The notes under the pieces were generated by a model. The model saw only the letters and a program-made list of their open reading frames with translations. It was not told the DNA's origin and made no database searches. The translations under genes and the position numbers were made by a program. This document shows, one piece after another, positions 55,107-63,144 of a stretch of 64,000 bases of DNA. The stretch covers positions 62,001 to 126,000 of the forward strand of contig CAVTQZ010000003.1 of assembly GCA_963737015.1 (NCBI GenBank). The letters run 5' to 3'. This DNA is from CAVTQZ01 sp963737015. GTDB lineage: Bacteria; Actinomycetota; Acidimicrobiia; Acidimicrobiales; UBA8190. How positions within the stretch are numbered: the first letter of the stretch is position 1; each line of letters starts with the position of its first letter.

Positions 55107-56630
55107 TCAGCTTGCTTCGCCCATGTAGGAGCGCAAGAGCTCAGGTTCCATCTCTGCCGGCGAACCACGTCTCACGATGCGGCCGTTGACCATGATGGCC
55201 GCTTCGTCGGCGAGCTCGAGCGCCGTCTTGGCAAACTGCTCCACCAAAAGGAGGGTCACCGCGTGCTCCGAAACCAACTGCCCGACTGTCTCGTACAGCG
55301 AGGCGACGATCATCGGGGCGAGGCCCATCGACAGCTCGTCGAGCAGTAGTACCCGCGCGCCGGTGCAGAGCGCCCGTGCAAGCGCAAGCGCTTGCTGCTC
55401 ACCTCCCGACAGCCGCCCGGCGAGTTGCCGGCGACGGTCCTTAAGGGCGGGGAATCGTGTGTACGCGCATTCCTCCAGATCGCGGAGGTTCAGATCACGC
55501 CGCGAGTAGCTGTACATGAGGAGGTTCTCCGAGACGGTCAGGTTCGGGAACACGGATCGTCCCTCCGGTAGAGCGGAGAGGCCCTTGCGTGCCAGTTGCT
55601 CGCTCGAGAGGTCGGTGACGTCCGCACCGTCAAGGAGGACGTGGCCGGCCATTGGATCGAGCTGGCCGCTCGCCACCTTGAGCAGGGTGGACTTTCCGGC
55701 GCCGTTCGGACCGAGAAGCGCGAGAACGGATCCCTGTTTCAACGCGAGGGAGACGCCGTGCACCACTTCGATCCGTCCGTAGCCCGCCCTCAGATTCTGC
55801 AACTCGAAGACCGGGCTCGTCTGTGCGGATTCGCCCGCACGTGACTCCTTGGCGGTCTTGCGTTCATTGAGCTTCGTCCTCGCCGGCTCGTCGCCGCTCG
55901 CCCCGTGTTCCTCGGTCTCTGTTGCCCCGAGATACGCGGATCGAACCGCCGGATCGTTCCGGATTGCGTCCGGCTCACCTTCTGCGATGAGCACACCGTG
56001 ATCCAGCACAGCGACCCTCCGGCAGACCCCCATCACGAGCGCCATGTCGTGCTCCACCAGGAGAACCGCCATTCCACGCGAAGCGAGGCCCTCGAGGACC
56101 GACGCAAGCTCCGCGGTCTCGTTCTCGTCGAGACCCGCGCTCGGCTCGTCGAGCAGCAAGACGTCGGGGGCTGTCGCAAGCGCCCTGGCAAGCTCCACGA
56201 GCCGGGCGGAGCCCGTGGGCAAGAGGTCGGCCGGCTCATCGGCGACTTGTGAAGCTCGTACGAGCCCGAGGAGGTCATCCGGCGAACGCGCAGCCTTCGA
56301 CATTCTTTCCCGGCTCACCTCGAGTGCGACCTGGACGTTCTCACGCGCACTCAAGGTGCCGAACAGCTCCAGACGCTGAAAAGTCCGCGCGATGCCAAGT
56401 CGGGCCCGGCGATGCACGGCGAGCGACGTGATGTCCCTGCCTTCGAGAGTTACGGCTCCTCTCGTCGGTCGCTGAAGGCCGGTTATGACGTTGAAAAGGG
56501 TGGTTTTGCCGGCTCCGTTCGGGCCTATCAGTCCGGTGACGCAACCAGGAGCGACCTGCAGGTCCACGTCGTCGAGGGCTTGCACTCCGCCGAAACGGAC
56601 GGCAACCGAACGGACCGAAAGCTCAGCCAA
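55107..56630 (-). CDS. Fused LivG-LivF ABC transporter ATPase
   Basis: A single 507-residue protein holding both ATPases of a HAAT (branched-chain amino acid) type importer. The first half is LivG-like: GPNGAGKTTLFN, TFQRLELFGTLSARENV, SARLVELARALA, LLLDEPSAGLD. A charged linker (about 240-275, THGASGDEPARTKLNERKTA-like) joins a LivF-like half with GPNGAGKSTLLK, SGGEQQALALARAL and LLLDELSMGLAP. In most bacteria these are two genes. No frame break or internal start is needed. TTG 56630 overlaps the permease gene by 8 bases. Confidence 0.93.
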   Translation of the reverse strand: MAELSVRSVAVRFGGVQALDDVDLQVAPGCVTGLIGPNGAGKTTLFNVITGLQRPTRGAVTLEGRDITSLAVHRRARLGIARTFQRLELFGTLSARENVQVALEVSRERMSKAARSPDDLLGLVRASQVADEPADLLPTGSARLVELARALATAPDVLLLDEPSAGLDENETAELASVLEGLASRGMAVLLVEHDMALVMGVCRRVAVLDHGVLIAEGEPDAIRNDPAVRSAYLGATETEEHGASGDEPARTKLNERKTAKESRAGESAQTSPVFELQNLRAGYGRIEVVHGVSLALKQGSVLALLGPNGAGKSTLLKVASGQLDPMAGHVLLDGADVTDLSSEQLARKGLSALPEGRSVFPNLTVSENLLMYSYSRRDLNLRDLEECAYTRFPALKDRRRQLAGRLSGGEQQALALARALCTGARVLLLDELSMGLAPMIVASLYETVGQLVSEHAVTLLLVEQFAKTALELADEAAIMVNGRIVRRGSPAEMEPELLRSYMGEAS

Positions 56631-58554
56631 CCGAGCTCACCGATCCCTCGAGAATGGACCCGCCCTCCGGGACCGAGGGGCCCGTCGTGCCTCCGTGGCC
56701 GTTCGAGCGAGCCCTCGCCATTCGGTGCCAGAGCTCGGGCAGATCTCTGTAGACACGGCCGACTCCGAGGGGGTTGCGTCCGACCGCCACGATGCCGACT
56801 CCGACGAGGAGCTCGGTGAAATCCGGGACCTGCGGCACATGTGCCCCGACCACGGGGCCCAACGCCACGAACAAGCCCGCGAGAAATGCACCCGCGAAAA
56901 GATTCGCCCCTGCGAGGGTGACCGCCACGAAGATGACGATGCTGTTCAGGAATTGGAACTGGGCGGCACCGACCGTCGTGGACAGCCCCCCATAGAGCGC
57001 ACCGGCGAGCCCCGCGAGCCCCGCCGATAACGAGAACACGAGAAGCTTGGTCTTCACGAGACTGAGGCCCACCGTGGCTGATGCGGTCGACGAATCGTTC
57101 ATTGCCACGAGCCGTCTGCCGAAGACACCTCGGCGCAAAGCCGCGATGCCCCAGATGGAAGCACCGAGCACCAGCGCGAGAAGAATGTCGAAGGACCAGT
57201 CGCCGCTGAAGCGGATTCCGAAGATGTCCGGACGACCAACGCTCACCGTTCCACCCGCACCCATGATCGCATTCGAGGTGAAGAAGACGTTGTCCATGAG
57301 GACAGCGAAGGCGAGCGTGGCCAGGGCCATGTACAACCCGCGCAGGCGCAAGACCGGGATGGCGAGCAGGGCTCCCGCGACCGCGCACATCCCGACGGCG
57401 GCCAACACACCGAGAACCGAGCTTCCCCCGTCGACCCAGTGCATCGCGAGTGCGCCGAGACCGAGGAAGGTGAATTGGCACAACGAAACCTGCCCCCCGA
57501 ATCCCGAGAGGGGCACGAGCGACAACGCGAGCAACGAGAGTACGAGCACCTCGCCCATCGTGAAGAGATCTGATCCGGACAGAAAGCTGCCTGCAATCGT
57601 CACGGCGACGACTAGCGCCAATGCCGCCGAGAGCGAGGTCCACGACCTCGCAGGTCGGGGAGGCCTCACCCGCATCACTCGACCGGCGCTGAGCCTGACC
57701 TCGGGGATCACAAGCAAAGCTAGGAACAAAAGTGCCATGGGCAGTGCTGCAGTCACATCGGTGACAGCACCGGTCGGCACATAACCGACGGCGAGCGACT
57801 CGCCGATCCCGAGCATCATCGCCCCTACGAACGTGAGCGGCAGGCTGCGCAGACGGCCGACGACGGCTGCGGCGTAGCCATAGATCACGAGCTCCGTGAG
57901 CTGCAACATGTTCATGGTCGTGGGTGCGAGAAGGATGCCGGCCAACGCAGCGAACATCACCCCGATCATCCAGGCGTAGGAAGAGATGCGACCCGACGAC
58001 GCTCCGGACAGAGACGCGAGCCTGGGATCGTCTACGACCGCTCGCATCGCGACCCCGGTCCGCGTGCGGTGGAACAGCAGCCTCATCAAGATTGCGGCCG
58101 CGATGGCCACCGCGATGGTTATGAGTTGCTCGTAGGAAAGGTTCACTCCTCCGACACTCACCTGGTGGCCAGAAAAGAACTCGGGGACGTTGTAGACGGC
58201 CGACTGGTTCCAGATGCTTCCCGCCAACCCGAGGAGCGCGAGGAGAAGACCGAGGGTTACGGCAAGGCGGATTCCAGTGACCGCGCCGTGCAGAGGTCTC
58301 GCGACGAACCGCTCGACGATAGCGCCGAGTAGAGGTGCGGCCACGAGGATGACGATGGCCAGTGAGAGGAGCACAGGGAGCTGCCACGCCTGCCAGAGCT
58401 GCCAGAACAGGTACGCGAGCACCATGCCCATCGCGCCGTGAGCAAAGTTGAAGAAGCCTGTCGTGTTGTAAGTCACGACGAGCCCGCTCGCGCTCACGGC
58501 ATAGACGGATCCCGTGACTATTCCGGCGACGATCAGGTTGATGAATTCGGTCAC
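56623..58554 (-). CDS. Fused LivH-LivM ABC transporter permease
   Basis: One 643-residue membrane protein combining both permeases. Residues 1-about 290 follow LivH (VAGIVTGSVYAVSASGLVVTYNTTGFFNFAHGAMGM). After a basic linker (RVMRVRPPRPARSW) the rest follows LivM (GFGGQVSLCQFTFLGLGALAMHWV, RGLYMALATLAFAVLMDNVFF, GRRLVAMNDSSTASATVGLSLVKTKLLVFSLSAG). About 18 hydrophobic segments are visible. The paired fusion of permeases and ATPases gives a three-gene transporter. It lies between the binding protein gene and the fused ATPase. Confidence 0.93.
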   Translation of the reverse strand: MTEFINLIVAGIVTGSVYAVSASGLVVTYNTTGFFNFAHGAMGMVLAYLFWQLWQAWQLPVLLSLAIVILVAAPLLGAIVERFVARPLHGAVTGIRLAVTLGLLLALLGLAGSIWNQSAVYNVPEFFSGHQVSVGGVNLSYEQLITIAVAIAAAILMRLLFHRTRTGVAMRAVVDDPRLASLSGASSGRISSYAWMIGVMFAALAGILLAPTTMNMLQLTELVIYGYAAAVVGRLRSLPLTFVGAMMLGIGESLAVGYVPTGAVTDVTAALPMALLFLALLVIPEVRLSAGRVMRVRPPRPARSWTSLSAALALVVAVTIAGSFLSGSDLFTMGEVLVLSLLALSLVPLSGFGGQVSLCQFTFLGLGALAMHWVDGGSSVLGVLAAVGMCAVAGALLAIPVLRLRGLYMALATLAFAVLMDNVFFTSNAIMGAGGTVSVGRPDIFGIRFSGDWSFDILLALVLGASIWGIAALRRGVFGRRLVAMNDSSTASATVGLSLVKTKLLVFSLSAGLAGLAGALYGGLSTTVGAAQFQFLNSIVIFVAVTLAGANLFAGAFLAGLFVALGPVVGAHVPQVPDFTELLVGVGIVAVGRNPLGVGRVYRDLPELWHRMARARSNGHGGTTGPSVPEGGSILEGSVSSVG

Positions 58555-58605
58555 GGGTGCGCTCCCCGCGCTTCTAAACCGCTGGCGCGGTGCTCGCCGG
58601 CCAAG

Positions 58606-59961
58606 TCAGCCGTTCTGAGATGGCCGTACCTCCGGCGTGAAGCCCGGCGCTCGGAGGAAACCGCCGTTGCTGCAATAGAAGCCCGACTTGGGACTCGGCG
58701 GGACCCGGACGAAGCGTCCGTTCTGAACCTGGGCGAGCAGAAAGCAGTCCGGAGGGATGTTCTGCGCCGGATTGTCGTTGGGGATCAGGCCGCCCGCGTC
58801 GAAACTCGTCACCTTGTCGAGCTGAGCGATGAGGCTTTGGCGTGTCGGGTTCGGACCTGCCTGCTTCAACGCCTGTACGAACAGCTCAGCAGAGGCCCAG
58901 CCGTAGACGGACTCGATCTCGAAGTCCGGATTGGAGCTGGCTTTCTTCATCCACTTGTCGAAGAGCGACACCGCGGGGACCGCACTCGCGTCCTCTCCGA
59001 GGTAGAGCGCGTAGTCCTGATCGATGTACATCCCATTCGCGGCATCGCCCGAAAGCGGAATCAGTTGGTTCGAGTAGGCCGCGACTTCCACGTTGATCGG
59101 AGAGAAGTTCTGTTCCTTCATCTCCTTGGCGACGGTGGACGCGTAGGTGTCGGGAAGCTGGCTGCTGAAGAAGAGCTGGACTCCCGCGTTCTTCATTGCA
59201 AGAACGTCAGACAGGAAAGTCGATTCGAGGACACCGAAGCCTCGGTCGTAAACGATGTCGAACCCCTGGGATTTCATGGACGCCTCGAACGCCTTCTCCG
59301 AAGCAGACGTAGCAGACGTCGCGTTCGCCCAGAGGATCCCGACGTGCTTGATGGCCGTCGGATACTTCTTCTTCAGGTACTTGAATATCCCGAGCGGGTA
59401 GTCGTTGTTCGGGCTCGGAAGCGGACTGTAAACGTAAGAGTCGTCGGCGAGACTCGGGTCCAGCGGGAAGCCGACATCCGGCATATGCGCCGTGTCGATC
59501 ACGGCCTTCTCTGCTGAGTCGAGAAGAGAGAAGCCCCCGACGAGGGCGAAGTCGCGCTGGGTCTGCGTAGTCGTGTCCGCTGCAACCGTGCCCGCCTGAA
59601 ACGCAGAGTCCTGCGCGTCGAGTACGAGCTGGCGTCCGTCGACGCCACCTTGGCTGTTCACATAGTCGAAGTAAGCCTTGGTTCCGTCCTCTGCGCCTTT
59701 GAAGAGCCCTGCGACCGGCGCCGACAGGTCGTCGACCTGCCCTACCGTGATCGAAGTGGCGCTTACGCCAGGCGAGGTGGAAGAGCCCGCCGAGGAGGGA
59801 GTCGACGTCGTGGGTGCCGACGAGGAGCTCGAAGCCTTCGACGAAGAACCCGAAGAGCACCCGGCCAGACCCATCGCGGCCACGACGATCAGGCCTGCGG
59901 CCGAATACGCACCTCGCCTGGTCACGAGGGCGTTCGCCCACCCTTTTGGTGAATTCCCCAC
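58606..59961 (-). CDS. ABC transporter substrate-binding lipoprotein (HAAT type)
   Basis: Extracytoplasmic ligand receptor of 451 residues. The signal peptide ends in the lipobox LAGC, followed by a Ser/Thr/Pro linker (about 36-65). The Peripla_BP_6 fold has SITVGQVDDLSAPVAGLFKGAEDGTKAYFDYVNSQGGVDGRQL at the start and a C-terminal half with VYGWASAELFVQALKQAGPNPTRQSLIAQLDKV. The ligand may be branched-chain amino acids, amides or an aromatic or aliphatic acid. GTG 59961 follows GGGAGAA. It is the first gene of the transporter. Confidence 0.93.
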   Translation of the reverse strand: MGNSPKGWANALVTRRGAYSAAGLIVVAAMGLAGCSSGSSSKASSSSSAPTTSTPSSAGSSTSPGVSATSITVGQVDDLSAPVAGLFKGAEDGTKAYFDYVNSQGGVDGRQLVLDAQDSAFQAGTVAADTTTQTQRDFALVGGFSLLDSAEKAVIDTAHMPDVGFPLDPSLADDSYVYSPLPSPNNDYPLGIFKYLKKKYPTAIKHVGILWANATSATSASEKAFEASMKSQGFDIVYDRGFGVLESTFLSDVLAMKNAGVQLFFSSQLPDTYASTVAKEMKEQNFSPINVEVAAYSNQLIPLSGDAANGMYIDQDYALYLGEDASAVPAVSLFDKWMKKASSNPDFEIESVYGWASAELFVQALKQAGPNPTRQSLIAQLDKVTSFDAGGLIPNDNPAQNIPPDCFLLAQVQNGRFVRVPPSPKSGFYCSNGGFLRAPGFTPEVRPSQNG

Positions 59962-60048
59962 TTCTCCCCCCCTGCCGGCTCCTGGCCACGCCGCCGGAAG
60001 GTCAAAGGCTCCCGGTGGACGTCTACGGTATTTCAGAACACGTTCCAG

Positions 60049-61414
60049 TTAGATGTTAGGACGTGCACCTGCGGTCGCAGCGTCGGATGCCGGTCGGCCC
60101 CGGCTCTTCAGGGTCTGGTGCCGGACCGCTTCGAGGAAACGGACAATAGCGGCGACGGCGTTGGCCGAACGGACGCTCGGAAGGACGTCGAACGCGTGCT
60201 GAGTGTGCGGCAACTCCGCATAGAGCACCGGCGACTTCGAGACGGCCCTCAGGGCCTCGACGAACCTGCGCGCACCGCTCACCGGGACGAGCGTGTCAGA
60301 CGATCCATGGATCACGAAGAACGGCGGAGCGTCGGCATTGACCCTGTATAGGGGCGACGCCTGCTCGAAGGGCTTTACGTCGTTGCTCAGCTGCGACTTG
60401 AAGACCTGGCGCTCGAGGAGGCGCATCAATCCATCGTCGTAGCTGGCGGCGAGGAGCTTCGAAGCCTTTCGCACCTGTGCTGCGCCAGGCACCGGACCCG
60501 GAGATTCGCCGAGCGGGGTTCCCTTGCCGCACGTCATGTCGTATACGCCGTACATGGGCACGCATGCATCCACCGAGGTGTCTTCGTCCTCGAAGCCGGG
60601 CTGGAACAAGGGATCGTTCGCGCTGAGCGCCGCCAGAGCGCTTAGATGGCCGCCCGCGGATCCTCCGCTGAGCGCTATGAACCCCGGGTCTCCTCCGTAC
60701 TCGGATATGTGCCTCTTCGTCCAGGCAATGGCGCGTTTGCAGTCGACGATCTGGTCAGGCCAGGTGGAACGGGGACTCAGGCTGTAATTGATCGTGACGC
60801 ATACCCAGTCGCGGCGAGCGAGCTCGTACATGAGCGGAAAGCCCTGCTCGCGCTTGTTCCCCATGATCCACGCTCCTCCGTGGATATGGATCAGGACCGG
60901 AGCCCCGGCGGGCGGGTCGACCCTCTTCGTGATGACATCGAGGCGATGGCGATATTTGCCGTCGCCCGCGTAGTCGATGTTGCGGGTGGCTCGTACGGAA
61001 CGGGCCGGGCGCGGGAAAGGGATAGGCAAGGCGCGGTAGGTGCCACATGGTCTCGCTGCCATGTCTCGGAAGGACGAGGTCCTCCACGGGAGGTAAGGGC
61101 ACCTCCTTTTCCACGCGCATGAAGACGCCGCGGGTTTCGTAGCTGATTCGCGCCAGGCCTATGAGCCCGGCCCAGGACCCAACGGCCACACCCAGGCCGA
61201 CCCATCCCGGCCAGTGTCCGAACGCTCCAGCGAAGGCGAAGCCGACCGTAGCGGCTGCTTGCCACACGATGTGCCACACAGGCAGCTCTCCGGTGTACCA
61301 ACCGGCGAAGAAGCTCGGGACCGCGAGCAAAGGGAAATTCGCTGGGCGGTACGCGTTCAGGACGAGGAGCGCCCCGAAGACCGTCACCCCAAGGTAAGCC
61401 CAGGACCACGCCAT
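60049..61414 (-). pseudogene. Membrane-anchored alpha/beta hydrolase with one apparent frameshift
   Basis: From ATG 61414 (AAGGA 7 bases ahead) the frame gives about three N-terminal membrane helices (WAYLGVTVFGALLVLNAY, FFAGWYTGELPVWHIVWQAAATVGFAFAG, WVGLGVAVGSWAGLIGLA). It then leads to LPRLAYPFP. The hydrolase part is in another frame. Dropping one base from the AAA at 61016-61018 joins it to RPARSVRATRNIDYAGDG, HIHGGAWIMGN (oxyanion), LSGGSAGGHLSA (nucleophile), SSDTLVPV (aspartate) and PHTQHAFDV (histidine). The whole protein is about 455 residues. This matches esterases next to WS/DGAT genes in mycolata-type bacteria. It is divergent from the WS/DGAT gene. Confidence 0.83.
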
Positions 61415-61472
61415 GGCACCATCCTTATTGACCGTGAAAGGATTCATCAAAAGTCCGTGGGAGGAGAACGAC

Positions 61473-62933
61473 GTGGAACAGCTGGCGGGCCTGGACGCTG
61501 CATTCCTCTATCTGGAGACCCCGAGCCTTCACATGCACGTCTCGATGGCCGCTGTTTTCGACCCGTCTACTGTTCCCGGCGGCTACTCCTGGGAGAAGCT
61601 GCGCAAATTCGTCAGCTCCCGGCTGGTGCAAGCGCCGGTGTTCACCCGGCGGCTCGTCCAGGTGCCGTTCCGGCTCGGCCACCCCTACTGGGTGGACGAC
61701 AACGACTTCGACGTCGACTACCACCTTCGCCGTGCGGCAATTCCCGCCCCAGGCGGTATGGACGAGCTGGCGGAATTCGTCGGGGACGTGTGCAGCCGGC
61801 AACTGGACCGCTCGAAGCCCCTATGGGAGATGTACGTCGTCGAGGGCCTGAGCGGCGGGAACATCGCGATCGTCACCAAGATCCATCACTGCACCATCGA
61901 CGGGGTCTCCGGAGCCGAGCTCCTAACGCAGCTGTTCGATCTCGAGCCGAAATCCGAGGACGAAGGCTCGGACCGTGGTGACCAGGGTTCCCGGGCTCAG
62001 GGGCGCGACAACACGCCCTCGGAAGCCCAGCTCGTAGCGAGAGCTCTTTTTTCGCGGCTACGAAAGCCCCTCGAAGTGACGAGGCTGGCTTACAAGACCG
62101 GCCGATCGGCCCTCGATGTGAGGCGGGTACGGCAGGGGCCCTCAGCGGCAAAGGCCGCACTCCCGCTCACTACCCCGCGGACCTCGCTCAACGCCTCCAT
62201 AACGCCCCACCGCAAGGTGGCGTTCGCCTCGATAAGCCTGGATGACGCAAAGCGCCTGAAGAACGCCCTCAAGACGACCGTGAACGACGTCGTGCTCGCG
62301 ATCTGCACGGGCGCCCTGCGCCAGTACCTGATCGAGGGCGACGAACTGCCCGACAACCCGCTTGTCGCCACGGTACCCGTGTCGGTAGCGCCGAAGGTCG
62401 GGACGCGTCCGGGAGCCAACAAGGTCTCGGCGATGTGGGTGGCTCTTCCCTGCCGGATCGATGACCCTGTGAAGCGTCTGCTCGAGATCGCCGACGGAAC
62501 GAAGGGGGCCAAGGAAGAGCACGCGGCTCTTGGGGCGAGCGTTCTCCTCGACTGGGCGGAGCATGCGACACCGAACGTCTTCTCCGCCGCGGCTCGCGCT
62601 TACACCCGGTTCAAGCTGGCCGAACGACACCGACCGATCCACAGCCTCGTCATATCGAACGTCCCCGGGCCCGACTTCCCGATATATCTCGGGGGAGCCG
62701 AGATGGTCGCAGGGTTCCCCCTCGGACCCGTGATGGACGGGGCGGGCATGAACATCACGGTCATGAGCTACCGCGGCGTCCTGAACTGGGGCGTCATGGC
62801 CTGTGCGGAGAGTGTCTCCCGTCTCTCGGACTTCGCCCGCCACATCCCCGGCGCTCTCGAGGAGCTCCTGGCCTCTGCCGGTTTGGATCCCCCCACTCCG
62901 GTCGGGATTGCCCAGCACGCCACCACCGCCTGA
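61473..62933 (+). CDS. Wax ester synthase/diacylglycerol acyltransferase (WS/DGAT)
   Basis: Acyltransferase of 486 residues that esterifies fatty alcohols or diacylglycerols with acyl-CoA to make storage lipids. The catalytic HHxxxDG is KIHHCTIDGVSG near residue 135, the N-terminal start is VEQLAGLDAAFLYLE, and the C-terminal NVPGPDFPIYLGGAEM and GLNW-like VLNWGVMAC motifs are present. GTG 61473 follows GGAGGAG at 6 bases; the open frame upstream to 61413 is not used. It implies neutral lipid storage and pairs with the divergent esterase. Confidence 0.95.
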   Translation: MEQLAGLDAAFLYLETPSLHMHVSMAAVFDPSTVPGGYSWEKLRKFVSSRLVQAPVFTRRLVQVPFRLGHPYWVDDNDFDVDYHLRRAAIPAPGGMDELAEFVGDVCSRQLDRSKPLWEMYVVEGLSGGNIAIVTKIHHCTIDGVSGAELLTQLFDLEPKSEDEGSDRGDQGSRAQGRDNTPSEAQLVARALFSRLRKPLEVTRLAYKTGRSALDVRRVRQGPSAAKAALPLTTPRTSLNASITPHRKVAFASISLDDAKRLKNALKTTVNDVVLAICTGALRQYLIEGDELPDNPLVATVPVSVAPKVGTRPGANKVSAMWVALPCRIDDPVKRLLEIADGTKGAKEEHAALGASVLLDWAEHATPNVFSAAARAYTRFKLAERHRPIHSLVISNVPGPDFPIYLGGAEMVAGFPLGPVMDGAGMNITVMSYRGVLNWGVMACAESVSRLSDFARHIPGALEELLASAGLDPPTPVGIAQHATTA

Positions 62934-63069
62934 ACCTCGGCGGCTGTGGAAAACCGCCTGGGGAGAACTCAGCCGATCGACTTCCCGGGGACGGGAGTCG
63001 GAACCCTCAATCATCACGCTTTGTGATCTTTATGTTTGCTAATCCCCTTTTCTAATCACTTAGCGTACT

Positions 63070-63095
63070 GATTTGCGCCGAAGCTGGCGTAAATC
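63070..63095. repeat. Dyad GATTTGCGCC-N6-GGCGTAAATC
   Basis: Ten-base arms with one mismatch surround GAAGCT, in an AT-rich stretch of the 211-base gap after WS/DGAT. The dyad is 50 bases before the ATG at 63145. It may be an operator for the next gene or a hairpin ending the WS/DGAT message, though no clear U run follows. The rest of this gap has no gene. Confidence 0.5.
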
Positions 63096-63144
63096 TGATT
63101 GATTTCCTTATGGAAACGTTGGGGATTTTTGGATAATCGTCCCA

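Noticed and set aside
21877..61414. Programmed ribosomal frameshifting as the cause of the broken frames
   Set aside because: The breaks lie at unrelated sequences without shared slippery motifs or stimulatory stems, and occur in families not known to use recoding.
62939..62958. Intrinsic terminator of WS/DGAT (GGCGG...CCGCC)
   Set aside because: Only a 5-base stem with a 10-base loop and no U run; too weak to list.
62934..63144. Cyclic-di-GMP riboswitch upstream of the possible GGDEF-type sensor
   Set aside because: No GEMM consensus was found; only the dyad at 63070-63095 is supported.
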